NCBI RefSeq assembly: GCF_014695915.1
Contig: NZ_JACJPF010000110.1
Span: 1-64,000 of the forward strand
Origin: Trichocoleus sp. FACHB-40
Lineage (GTDB): Bacteria > Cyanobacteriota > Cyanobacteriia > Cyanobacteriales > FACHB-T130
Direction of reading: 5' to 3'
DNA length: 64,000 bases
The position numbers were made by a program, and so were the translations under genes. This document shows positions 14,893 through 22,491 of the stretch, one piece after another; positions within the stretch are counted from its first letter, which is position 1, and each line of letters starts with the position of its first letter. Below the pieces are notes generated by a model. The model did no database searches, was not told the origin of the DNA, and saw only the letters and a program-made list of their open reading frames with translations.

Positions 14893-15278
14893 ATCTATTT
14901 TGGATTTGAGATTTTGCATTGTGCAAACGTTTCGATCTGCTTGTAACTACTCAGCACCCTTAGCCGAAACACTCAGCACTTTTAAGGAAGAAATCCGGTT
15001 TCTTAGTTTTCCTGATAACTCAGTTGCCCATTTATTCCCTTGAAATCCGGTTTTTTTCTTCTGATTGTCTGACCAAAGCGTCTTCTGTCAGCTCTGAATA
15101 ACGTTCAGTTAAGGGATAATTGTAGGTTGGGTTGAATTCTAGGGGAACCTCAACAAATGCTGCTCACGATTGAGGTTTACTCCAAAGGCCCAACCTACAA
15201 GGGCTTTAGCTTTTTAGCCCTAAATGAAGTGTATTAGGTTTCTCAGTTAATTTCACAACCAGTGTTGTACAAGTCAAA
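14893..15278. other. Spacer with a nested inverted-repeat element
   Basis: About 390 bp between ADH copy 2 and the secreted-protein gene. It includes the nested element at 15120-15199 and, just after, a GGGCT...AGCCC hairpin at about 15201-15220. The sequence AATCCGGTTTTTTTC at about 15045-15058 partly repeats AAATCCGGTTTCTTAG at about 14990-15005. No gene is evident. Confidence 0.5.
15120..15199. repeat. Nested inverted repeat, TGTAGGTTGGG ends
   Basis: TGTAGGTTGGG (15121-15131) and CCCAACCTACA (15189-15199) are perfect inverted ends. Inside, AACCTCAA (15146-15153) pairs with TTGAGGTT (15170-15177). The roughly 80-bp size and perfect ends fit a small MITE-like element of a kind I recognise from cyanobacteria. 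Confidence 0.75.
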
Positions 15279-15683
15279 TTACCTGGGTGCGCGGTCTTTA
15301 GTTACGGATATTCCCTCATAATTTTTGTCTTGAACAACACGAGGATCGCCCATATCAGCGCCTCGATCGTTATCAAACCTTTGGCTGCGGATAACGTCAG
15401 TTGTTTCGGAAATATTTTCTCCCAACTTTTTGAGATTCTTCAAGCCAGTATTGCCAATACTCCCTCTGTCGCCTACATGGTCTTCAGCCATGTCTTTGAC
15501 TTTCTCAATCGTTTCGCTGTCGATTGCGTAAGGATCGGCGGGATCAAAGCGGGTTTCTGCTGCTTGCGCTTGCACCGACACGCTGTTGCTAAAAGCCGGA
15601 ATGACTAAGAATGCGAGCGCTGCAAAAAAAACTGTAACCAGGCGTAAGCCAATATTCTGTAGTCGCTTAATTGTTTGATTCAT
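15279..15683 (-). CDS. Secreted helical protein of unknown function, copy 2
   Basis: The 134-residue protein has a signal peptide (core VTVFFAALAFLVIPAF, cleavage near VQAQA) and a charged mature domain (IEKVKDMAEDHVGDRGSIGNTG, then LKNLKKLGENISETTDV). It shares its N-terminal architecture with the 13222 product, but the mature parts have diverged strongly. It is upstream of ADH copy 2 in transcription order, mirroring the other copy, so the secreted protein plus ADH pair was probably duplicated together. Confidence 0.7.
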   Translation of the reverse strand: MNQTIKRLQNIGLRLVTVFFAALAFLVIPAFSNSVSVQAQAAETRFDPADPYAIDSETIEKVKDMAEDHVGDRGSIGNTGLKNLKKLGENISETTDVIRSQRFDNDRGADMGDPRVVQDKNYEGISVTKDRAPR

Positions 15684-15764
15684 TTGGTTTCTCCATTACG
15701 AGTTTTAAAGTTTGAAGGCAGCAATTCAGCTGCCCTTTTTTAAGAATCCCATAGGATAAAATTC

Positions 15765-16481
15765 TTAACTTCTTCCGGAAGGTTGACCTTCTGTGGTGGC
15801 AATTTCGCCAGCTTCCATGAGCATTTTGAAGCGGCGGAGATCGTCTCCGATTTGCTGTTGTGGTGCTTCACCGAAAAGTTTAGCGATCGCTACCCCAACT
15901 GCACCGCCAGGCGGGTTATACTCAATGACAACTTTTACTTCTGTACCGCGATTGTTTGGTGCAGGCGTAAAACGAACAAAACCAGAGTTATCAATATCTG
16001 CGTCTTCAGCAGAAGCCCACGCAATAAACTCGTTTTCTTTCTGGTTAATTATGTCTGCATCCCACTCCACACTTGCGCCCAGGGGTGCATTAGCTATCCA
16101 GTGCGATCGCGTCTCATTGTAAACCGTCACAGACTTGAGATGCTTCATAAAGTTGGGCAGGTTCTCAAAGTTATGCCAAAAGCGATAAAGTTCGTCTGCT
16201 GGTTTATTTATAGTTACAGTTTTTTCAACTTTAATGGTGTCACTCATGCCTGCTTTTTCCTGTATGGTGTCTTGAATGCTTTTATCTGCTTTTGCGCCGT
16301 GATAAACTAAACTCCCGCCTGCGATCGCCATCAAGGCTCCCCTCAGAGAACGTTGCCTTAAACCCATTAGCACCATCGCGCCGCCGCTAATTAGCGAACC
16401 CCAACGTTCGACATCTGAGACATTGCTACTGCCACTATTTTCCGGCTGATTACTGGGTACGATATCTTGACTTGATGCCAT
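15765..16481 (-). CDS. SRPBCC (START/cyclase-like) family protein with N-terminal membrane segment
   Basis: The 238-residue protein has a short polar N-terminus, a hydrophobic glycine-rich region (SLISGGAMVLMGLRQ then LMAIAGGSLVYHGA, about residues 29-62) that may anchor it, and a cyclase/dehydrase-type SRPBCC domain at about 80-220. The domain starts IKVEKTVTINKPADELYRFWHN and includes the typical SHWIANAPLGASVEWDADI and NEFIAWASAEDADIDN stretches. Such domains bind hydrophobic ligands. It is the full-length parent of the 60-residue remnant at 11599. Confidence 0.85.
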   Translation of the reverse strand: MASSQDIVPSNQPENSGSSNVSDVERWGSLISGGAMVLMGLRQRSLRGALMAIAGGSLVYHGAKADKSIQDTIQEKAGMSDTIKVEKTVTINKPADELYRFWHNFENLPNFMKHLKSVTVYNETRSHWIANAPLGASVEWDADIINQKENEFIAWASAEDADIDNSGFVRFTPAPNNRGTEVKVVIEYNPPGGAVGVAIAKLFGEAPQQQIGDDLRRFKMLMEAGEIATTEGQPSGRS

Positions 16482-16574
16482 TTCTTAATTTCCTCAATTG
16501 GTAATAGAAAAGTGGGGATTGGGATTGGAAGAATCTTGCCCAGTACATAGTACCTAGTCCCCAGTCTCCAACCC

Positions 16575-16841
16575 CTAACTAACAATTTGAACTTCTTTAT
16601 TTTCTAGCCCTTCCTTAGAATGATCTAGACGGAGTTCTCCTTGCGGTTCAGCACGCAATTCTTCTGGAGTTTCTTCGCCTACACCTCCTTTGGCGACTGT
16701 GACACCACCATCAGCTAACCACAAAGCACCCGTAACATAACTTGCTTCATCCGAGGCGATAAAAGCATAGACATTTGCCATTTCTTCCCCTGTACCTGGA
16801 AAAGCTCCCCTGAAGCATTCCCTTGAAAAGGGGAAAAACAC
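16575..16841 (-). pseudogene. Truncated short-chain dehydrogenase/reductase (C-terminal piece)
   Basis: Residues from about 18 on ([36 protein letters not shown]) are the unmistakable C-terminal end of a classical SDR of the stress-associated glucose-dehydrogenase-like type. The whole Rossmann fold with TGxxxGIG and YxxxK, normally about 240 residues, is missing upstream. The first 17 codons do not look like SDR. A terminator-like hairpin lies just upstream at 16854-16882, so the fragment is probably not expressed from the PfpI gene. I call it a 5'-deleted pseudogene. Confidence 0.8.
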
Positions 16842-16853
16842 TAAAAATTAGGG

Positions 16854-16882
16854 TTGTAGGGTAGGTATTATTCACCCTACAA
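16854..16882 (-). terminator. Hairpin terminator after the PfpI-ferritin gene
   Basis: TTGTAGGGT (16854-16862) and ACCCTACAA (16874-16882) form a perfect 9-bp stem. On the minus strand it is followed by CCCTAATTTTTAG. It begins about 10 bp after the PfpI gene stop codon. Confidence 0.6.
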
Positions 16883-16891
16883 ACTCCAAAC

Positions 16892-17992
16892 TTACATCTT
16901 GACAGCAGGAGCGCTTGTCGGCTTGGCAGGCTTCACTTCTCCACTTGCCATGCGTGCTTTGTAGAGGGCTGCTAAACACTGCTCATACTTTGAAAGTTCC
17001 ACTTCAATCTGCGTCAAAATTGCCGTTGTAACTGGATCGGTAAATTTCACCCGCAGGTTATTGACATCCACAACACCAGTTTGGAGATCGCCCATTGTCC
17101 GACGCAACAAATCGGTATCGTCACTACCTTGGAGGGCAGTTTTCAATTTGGCATATTTATCAGCAGCTTGCGCCGGGATCGAGAGGTTTTCGCCCAGTTC
17201 TTTGATGCGAGATTCCAGCATCAGGATGTGACGCTGTTTATTTTGAATCATGTCTTGCAGAAGCGATCGCAACTCCGGATCTGAAGTTTTTTCCGCATAC
17301 TGCTCAAATGTTTCTTGCGAATAACGCTCACCCGTCAAAGCTGTATTCAAACCTTTAACAATATCGCCCTTGGTAGAGCCACCCCAAGAATCGGCTAGTT
17401 TCCACCATTCCGCAGTTATATCGTTCTCATTTGGTAAAGCCGCTTCTTTTCCACCGTAACCCAGACGGCTGAGAATTGCTGTGGTGAAAATTGGCAAATC
17501 TCCAGGTTGACGAGAAGTAATCAAGTTGCCATCAATTACCACTGGTTCATCTACATAATTTGCACCCGCATTGATTATGTCTTTGCGGATGGAAAAGAAG
17601 CCAGTAGCTTGTTTACCTTTGAGCAAGTCGCCTTCAATTAAAACTTGTGGCCCGTGACAAACAGCAGCTACCAGCTTTCCTGCTTCCATTGCGTCTTGTA
17701 CGAAGCGGACTGTATTCGGGTTTGTCCGCATTGTGTCGGGAGCCATCCCACCGGGGATAATCACAGCATCGAAATCAAGCGCGATCGCTTCTGTTGTCGT
17801 GCCATCCGGTTTCATTGACAATTTGCCTTGTTTACCCATATAGTTCTCGTTCATCCGAGAACCGAGTACAACCACTTCCATTCCCGCCATTTGTAGCGCT
17901 TTATAAGGCACTTGAAACTCAGAATCTTCCACACCGTTTTCGATGAGGATAGCTACTTTTTTCTTGTTGGTGTTATTATTGCTAACTGTCAT
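16892..17992 (-). CDS. DJ-1/PfpI-family protein fused to a ferritin-like four-helix domain
   Basis: Residues about 10-190 form a PfpI/DJ-1 domain: KVAILIENGVEDSEF with the conserved Glu, FDAVIIPGGMAPD, and the nucleophile elbow AAVCHGPQ with Cys near residue 112. Residues about 205-350 are helical (DIVKGLNTALTGERYSQETFEQYAEK, split, then LRSLLQDMIQNKQRHILMLESRIKEL), resembling PA2169/DUF2383-like ferritin folds. The tail is Pro/Lys/Ala-rich. PfpI proteins act as deglycases, proteases or chaperones. The fusion suggests a combined protein-damage and metal/oxidant role, which is inference. Confidence 0.82.
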   Translation of the reverse strand: MTVSNNNTNKKKVAILIENGVEDSEFQVPYKALQMAGMEVVVLGSRMNENYMGKQGKLSMKPDGTTTEAIALDFDAVIIPGGMAPDTMRTNPNTVRFVQDAMEAGKLVAAVCHGPQVLIEGDLLKGKQATGFFSIRKDIINAGANYVDEPVVIDGNLITSRQPGDLPIFTTAILSRLGYGGKEAALPNENDITAEWWKLADSWGGSTKGDIVKGLNTALTGERYSQETFEQYAEKTSDPELRSLLQDMIQNKQRHILMLESRIKELGENLSIPAQAADKYAKLKTALQGSDDTDLLRRTMGDLQTGVVDVNNLRVKFTDPVTTAILTQIEVELSKYEQCLAALYKARMASGEVKPAKPTSAPAVKM

Positions 17993-18096
17993 GCTTTTTC
18001 CTCCAATATCTTAAGTTATTTTGAAAAAAATTGGGCTATTCCCAGAAACCAAACAAGCAAAAGTTCCAATTTTACCTAACTTTCACTTAAAATTTT

Positions 18097-18486
18097 TTAT
18101 TCCCTGCATGCTACGAATAGCTCCTGGTAATCGTCCGGAAAATTAGCGCGGATATCTTCAACACTTGGTGTCACCGCTGCTTGCAACACGGTAAATACTG
18201 CTCTCGCATGAATTGCGGCATCGGTAGAATTTACACCTTCTCTTTCACCGACACGCTGATAAAACTCTTTTAAAGAAAAGTATTGCCCGTTTTGACCTTC
18301 TCGTCCATGCAAACAATCTTTTAACTCCACAGGCAGATGTGAAGCCAAATCTTTTGCCTCGTCTCCCACGATAGGTTCTCTCAAAACTTCCATTGTGGCG
18401 CGAGTGGCACGTTCCGCTTCCTGACTATAGTTTAGCTGAGCAACGCTCTGAACCTGTTTAACAAATTGGTTGTAATTCACTTGCAA
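18097..18486 (-). CDS. DUF2267-domain protein
   Basis: The 129-residue product covers a complete DUF2267: an N-terminal helix, then AERATRATMEVLREPIVGDEAKDLASHLP as the conserved core (positions about 24-52), YFSLKEFYQRVGEREGV, and HARAVFTVLQAAVTPSVEDIRANFPDDYQELF. The biochemical function of the family is unknown, but it is frequent in stress-related gene neighbourhoods. The start at 18486 follows GGAGG-like GTAGGAGG. The gene lies upstream of the PfpI-ferritin gene in the same direction with a 104-bp gap. Confidence 0.88.
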   Translation of the reverse strand: MQVNYNQFVKQVQSVAQLNYSQEAERATRATMEVLREPIVGDEAKDLASHLPVELKDCLHGREGQNGQYFSLKEFYQRVGEREGVNSTDAAIHARAVFTVLQAAVTPSVEDIRANFPDDYQELFVACRE

Positions 18487-18742
18487 CCTCCTACAAAAAT
18501 CAGACTGAGGGCTGAGAGGGAGTTTTCTTGAGACACCAAGTTATTGCGTCTTAAACAAAGGGCAAAAATGAATTTTTATACTTTAATTGTGAGTGCGATC
18601 GCTTGATATTTCTTAACTAATTTCCGCTTTCACGCTTTGCACACTCACTCGCCCAAAAGAAAGGATTTTTTCCCAAAAGAAGCATTATCCCCTCTCAGCA
18701 AGCTTGCGCCACACCGTCAGGTGCGGCTATCTCAATCAATAA

Positions 18743-18991
18743 CTATCTACCTACAGGCTGCGGTGCTGCAATCCGCTTTGCCAGCAATTCTTTGGCTCGT
18801 TCAGCGCGTTGGTACTCTTCGTCTTGCAGTTGTTGGAAAAACTCTATCAGTTCATCATCTCCAGCTTCCTCAGCGTCTTGGACGTAGATTTCATAGGTGC
18901 TGGCACCCTCTAGAGCGTGGTATAGTACGCTGATCAGGTTATAGTGTTCGTCTGCGGTTCCGGTGTATTGTTCATTATCGTGATCAGACAT
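18743..18991 (-). CDS. Small acidic ferritin-like helical protein, unknown function
   Basis: The 82-residue protein is predicted as two long helices: HYNLISVLYHALEGASTYEIY, then FFQQLQDEEYQRAERAKELL. The ExxxY/ExxR spacing recalls half of a ferritin-like bundle, but no complete metal site is visible. I start it at 18991 (MSDHDNEQ): a GGAGGG ribosome-binding site lies 6 nt upstream, and the longer in-frame start would use this site as codons. It is the first gene of the minus-strand stress island. Confidence 0.7.
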   Translation of the reverse strand: MSDHDNEQYTGTADEHYNLISVLYHALEGASTYEIYVQDAEEAGDDELIEFFQQLQDEEYQRAERAKELLAKRIAAPQPVGR

Positions 18992-19665
18992 ATTTTTTCC
19001 CTCCAATCAATAAGCGCTGACAATCCAGCCCGTTGGGCTGCGTCTTGCCTTTAAGCCTATGTATTCACTCCAAGAGTCTGCTTCGCTCCTAAGTGATAGA
19101 TATGCAAGGTTGCAAATTCGCTCCAAAGTAATACGTATTTTTCACTACAAATAGCTATCCTTACATTTAATGACTTTAAATTTCCCTAAAATCTTCAAAA
19201 AATTAAAGTTTTAGGAGTAATTACTTAGGCATTTATCTAAACGCGCCACTTTTTCCTCCTATTTGAGGATTCACAGGAATCTCTAGGCGAGATATTATGT
19301 ATAAAAAATTATGGCGCTACCGCAGGAAATTACCGTATCCTATGGGATTGGTGTTCCCAAAAAACCGGGAGTATACATCAACAGGGGCATTTTTGTAGTT
19401 GAATAAAACAATATCTGTTGCCCAGAGGAAGATTCTTTTAGGAAGCGATCGCGTTTTTTGCAGTTAAGAACTAATTTCGACTTAATATAGCAATTCTATT
19501 TGAGTTGTGAGCCAGCCCTTCAGATGCGCGACTTCTCCGAGAAGTCGGGCATCTCGCTTTCACAAATTATTTAGGACTGCTATAGCATTTTAAATTGCAG
19601 TCAATTAGAGTGCAGGCTGTTTCGCTTAATTGTACAAGTTAAACTTACAATTATTCTATTAACAG
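18992..19665. other. Spacer upstream of the stress island
   Basis: It holds the upstream region of the first stress-island gene and the hairpin element copy C (19486-19585). A HIP1 site with GCGATCGCGTTTTTTGC at about 19445 resembles the head of the 42-bp repeats near 9.2 and 9.7 kb. No gene or clear promoter was recognised. Confidence 0.5.
19486..19585 (-). repeat. TATAGCA-ended hairpin element, copy C
   Basis: Ends: TATAGCAATTCTATTTGAG on the left, and on the right, read inverted, TATAGCAGTCCTAAATAATT. The core stem AGATGCGCGACTTCTC / GAGAAGTCGGGCATCT differs from copy A by paired changes (ATAC/GTAT to ATGC/GCAT, and TT/AA to TC/GA at the tip) with one unpaired mismatch. The paired changes mean that stem pairing has been kept while sequence changed. 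Confidence 0.82.
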
Positions 19666-20235
19666 TTAGGAGTCTTTGCTAATTTCTTCTATCTCGCAAA
19701 CTACCCGATCTAACTCGTCAATTAATTGTATTGAACTAGCTTTACGAAATGCCTTAACCAGAGAACGATAATACCAAAGCGTTCCTTCTTTGCCTCCTTT
19801 GAAACGTTCCCAAAGCGACTCGCCCACAACACGGTAATCATTTAAAATTGAGCGAGCGTTGTGCAGTTTATCGGCAGCAGAAACAAGAAGTATGCTTTGG
19901 GAAGCTGTGGGAAGGTGGGCGATATAAGCTTCTTTACGCTGTCGCCAAGGCGGTTTGGGTGTAATGTCAGAATCAGTGCAACCGTCTACAATTTCTGTGA
20001 CGGTATCCCCGAACCTGCGGCGAATTTCTTCCCGCGTAGCGGCACCGCCTTGATCTTCGATAGCATCATGGAGTAAGGCTGCGATCGCTTCCTCTTCATT
20101 AGCACCATGCTCTAGCACAATACTGGCAACTGCAAGTAAATGAGCAATGTATGGGACACCTGAACCTTTGCGAGTTTGGTTCGCGTGCAGATGAGTAGCA
20201 AAGGTTAGGGCTTCGGTAAAGCGTTCTGAAAGCAT
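19666..20235 (-). CDS. HD-domain hydrolase, (p)ppGpp-hydrolase-like
   Basis: The 189-residue protein has the RelA/SpoT-type HD fold: HLHANQTRKGSGVPYIAHLL with the first His, ALLHDAIED with the HD pair, GCTDSD, and VSAADKLHNARSIL. The length fits small alarmone hydrolases (Mesh1-like) without a synthetase domain. I place the start at 20235 (MLSERFTEAL); the in-frame extension upstream translates a CCCCAAT heptamer repeat (GIGDWGLGIGDWG) and is spurious. Activity on (p)ppGpp is inferred. Confidence 0.87.
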   Translation of the reverse strand: MLSERFTEALTFATHLHANQTRKGSGVPYIAHLLAVASIVLEHGANEEEAIAALLHDAIEDQGGAATREEIRRRFGDTVTEIVDGCTDSDITPKPPWRQRKEAYIAHLPTASQSILLVSAADKLHNARSILNDYRVVGESLWERFKGGKEGTLWYYRSLVKAFRKASSIQLIDELDRVVCEIEEISKDS

Positions 20236-20255
20236 AATTTCTGTAATAGGGTGAT

Positions 20256-20336
20256 GGGGACTGGGGACTAGGTAAGACTTTTTCCTCTTCCCCAATCCCC
20301 AATCCCCAATCCCCAATCCCCAATCCCCAATCCCCA
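20256..20336. repeat. Composite heptamer tandem repeat, copy 1
   Basis: Two GGGGACT units (20256-20269), then AGGTAAGACTTTTT, then six perfect CCCCAAT units (20290-20331) plus CCCCA. The same arrangement recurs at 30055-30112 with CAATTCC units. Heptamers of this kind are the short tandemly repeated repetitive (STRR) sequences described in cyanobacteria. It lies between the HD gene start and the upstream secreted-protein gene. Confidence 0.9.
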
Positions 20337-20339
20337 TTT

Positions 20340-20975
20340 TCAGTGTAATCCTGCCTGCCAAATTCCAATGTAGACGCGATCGCTCCTATCTCTCTCAATC
20401 ACACCTTTAAGGGCTTTAACAGAAAAAGAATACTTGCGAGACTGACGCTGCTTTACTTGTTGTAACCCCTGCTTGATTTCATCGTTGATTTGGCAACCCA
20501 ACATACTATTCAACGTCACCAACATTACCTGATGGTCTACTTCTTGGGCGAAAGCTGCCTCAGTTTGACGTACCATTCCTGAAGCTTTGTCAAGTAGAAA
20601 ACCGAGGCTAACTTCGTCTGGTACTAATTGATAGAATATGGCACGAGTATTGGGCCAGTAGCCTCGGAGATTTCCGCTAGGAGCGCCCAGAATGTTTTGG
20701 ACAACGCTATTATGTACTCCTGGTTGGAATCCTGGTATGCCTACACCCAAGGGAATATCTTTACATATATCAAAGTCAAATTCCTCTAGGATCGGCTCAG
20801 TCCTTAACCCAGGTGGTAGATCTAAAATCCGAGCCGGTAGATTAGAAGGATCGGCGCTGAGAAATAATTCTGGTAATGGTACCGAGAACGGCGATGCGTG
20901 TGTTGGTTTAGCCAGAAGAAAACTGGCAGCTATACACGCATTAGTCAAAATTATGCGGTGAAACCTTTTCACCAT
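20340..20975 (-). CDS. Secreted protein of unknown function
   Basis: The 211-residue product has an N-terminal signal (about residues 8-27, cleavage near THAS-P), a Pro/Leu-rich segment (LPARILDLPPGLR), and a conserved-looking core with two Cys (DICKDIPLGVGIPGFQPG; SMLGCQINDEI). It ends in a basic region (QQVKQRQSRKYSF). I do not recognise the family. Its stop codon is only 4 bp from the heptamer repeat, and the HD gene follows in the same direction. Confidence 0.65.
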   Translation of the reverse strand: MVKRFHRIILTNACIAASFLLAKPTHASPFSVPLPELFLSADPSNLPARILDLPPGLRTEPILEEFDFDICKDIPLGVGIPGFQPGVHNSVVQNILGAPSGNLRGYWPNTRAIFYQLVPDEVSLGFLLDKASGMVRQTEAAFAQEVDHQVMLVTLNSMLGCQINDEIKQGLQQVKQRQSRKYSFSVKALKGVIERDRSDRVYIGIWQAGLH

Positions 20976-21234
20976 ATTTTTTTACTATTTTTATATCAAC
21001 ACGTATTTAGCCATAAAAAGCTGCTGTTTCTACCCCAGAAAATGCTGAAAGGATATAAATCAGCAGCACCAACCATATTCAGATTTGACGCAAGAGCGAT
21101 CGCTCTTGGTTCCCCAGATAAGAGATGCGATCGCATATTTTCTCGTTTCCTAGGGAAACGAAAAACTCCGACTCAGCTTGCACTCAAATGCAAACCAATT
21201 CATAATTATGCTTGCATAACCCATGAAGAGTGCA

Positions 21235-22230
21235 TCACTTTTCACAGGCTTTTCGCCATTTCTCACGCCAATCATCATTATCTTTTAAGTTATCTTCCTG
21301 CGCTTTCCGAAATCGCTCCCGCCAATCACCATTATCTTTTAATTTATCTTCCTGCGCTTTACGCAATCGCTCTTGCCACTCTCTCAGGGGGCTGTCGTTG
21401 GCAATTCTTGGTGCGCCCATGCCCAACAATCCCAGCCATTCCTGTACCGACTGCGATCGCTCCTCTGGCTTTAATGCTATACCTTTGAGAATAGCGCGAT
21501 TTATGTGATCGCTCAGCAGCGAATTTATCTGCTTGGGTGGCTCCAGTCGCATTCCATAAGCTCTCATTGGTGAAGGCAGCGGCACTTGTGCAGTTAACAA
21601 AGTATACAGCGTCGCCGCCAAAGAATAAACATCAGTATAAGCACCCCTTTTCCCCCGCCAATCATACTGCTCAATTGGCGCAAAGCCACTAGAGCAAAAT
21701 TCCGTCTGTGTCTGCGTCAAATTTGGGGTAAACTCGCGGGCGATGCCAAAGTCTATCAGCACAGCTTCAGTCTTACCCTTTCGCAACATGATATTCAGGG
21801 GCTTCACATCCCGGTGCAGTAAACCACGCTCATGAACAACCGTCAGCGCATCACCAATCTGTTGAATGTACCGTAATGCTTCGGTTTCGGGCAAAATCCC
21901 TTGATTCCAAACGTGAGAAGCTAGACTTTCCCCATCGATATATTCCATCACAATGCACCATAGCCCAGCCTCCTGAACCACCTCATCAATTTTCACGATA
22001 TGAGGATGATTAAATTTGGACAGTCGCAGCGCCTCATTCAGGAAATCCTGCTGAAGTTTGGCAAAGTCGCACCAGCGTTGCACCCAACTATTTAGGGTTT
22101 TAACTACCAGCAGATTACCTTTTTTGTTCTTCACCAGATAGGTAATCCCAAAACCACCTTGCCCTAGCACTTTTTCGATAGTGTACTTGCCGTTCTGCAA
22201 CTTTTGCCCAGGATTCCAAGCCATTTTCAA
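21235..22230 (-). CDS. Ser/Thr protein kinase with C-terminal WR(E)xxRKAxE repeats
   Basis: The 331-residue protein has a full kinase domain at about residues 14-270: glycine loop GQGGFGITYLV, VVKTL with the ATP-binding Lys, catalytic loop HRDVKPLN, DFGIAREF, and a P+1 region GFAPIEQYDW typical of cyanobacterial kinases. The C-terminal 60 residues are three imperfect repeats of about 20 (REWQERLRKAQEDKLKDN and variants), charged and helical. No membrane span is seen, so a soluble kinase is likely. Substrates are unknown. Confidence 0.9.
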   Translation of the reverse strand: MKMAWNPGQKLQNGKYTIEKVLGQGGFGITYLVKNKKGNLLVVKTLNSWVQRWCDFAKLQQDFLNEALRLSKFNHPHIVKIDEVVQEAGLWCIVMEYIDGESLASHVWNQGILPETEALRYIQQIGDALTVVHERGLLHRDVKPLNIMLRKGKTEAVLIDFGIAREFTPNLTQTQTEFCSSGFAPIEQYDWRGKRGAYTDVYSLAATLYTLLTAQVPLPSPMRAYGMRLEPPKQINSLLSDHINRAILKGIALKPEERSQSVQEWLGLLGMGAPRIANDSPLREWQERLRKAQEDKLKDNGDWRERFRKAQEDNLKDNDDWREKWRKACEK

Positions 22231-22380
22231 GCCTCCAAGACGCTTGCATCGGTTTATGAGATAGGCTGAAGCGATGCCTTGTTTAGTACATTTGTACCAT
22301 ACTTAAGGCGTAAATACAAGCAATTTTTCTTCCCAGCCAGAAAGAGGAAGTTAATACAAAGCAGAGCCTGTTTATTTGCC

Positions 22381-22401
22381 TTCCCAGGCTGTGCCTGGGA
22401 A
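22381..22401. repeat. Dispersed hairpin TTCCCAGGC-TGT-GCCTGGGAA
   Basis: A perfect 9-bp stem with a 3-nt loop, in the spacer between the kinase and MerR genes. A weaker relative is at 4985-5005. No T-run is present, so it is not a terminator. Confidence 0.75.
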
Positions 22402-22454
22402 CGAGAGCTATTGCAACGTGATTGACACTGCGCTAGAGAATCGCTAGACTAAAT

Positions 22455-22470
22455 TTAACGTTAACGTCAA
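22455..22470 (+). promoter_or_regulatory. Palindromic operator upstream of the MerR-family gene
   Basis: TTAACGTTAACGTCAA is a near-perfect palindrome 22 bp before the GTG start. Similar ACGTTAACGT palindromes are known operators of MerR-family regulators such as LiuR. A second copy lies upstream of the DinB gene at 22899-22912, supporting autoregulation plus control of the downstream genes. Confidence 0.75.
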
Positions 22471-22491
22471 TGTCTGCGGATCAACTAGAGC

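Noticed and set aside
15783-16310. 175-residue plus-strand open frame antisense to the SRPBCC gene
   Set aside because: The minus-strand frame has clear family motifs and a paralogue; the antisense frame is Cys/Phe-rich without features.
20236-20361. N-terminal extension of the HD protein (GIGDWGLGIGDWG)
   Set aside because: It is translation of the CCCCAAT heptamer array. The domain starts at the internal Met at 20235.
20898-21488. 196-residue plus-strand open frame with repeated YLLSYLPALS-like segments
   Set aside because: Its repeats are the antisense of the kinase C-terminal repeats, and its start overlaps the 5' end of the secreted-protein gene.
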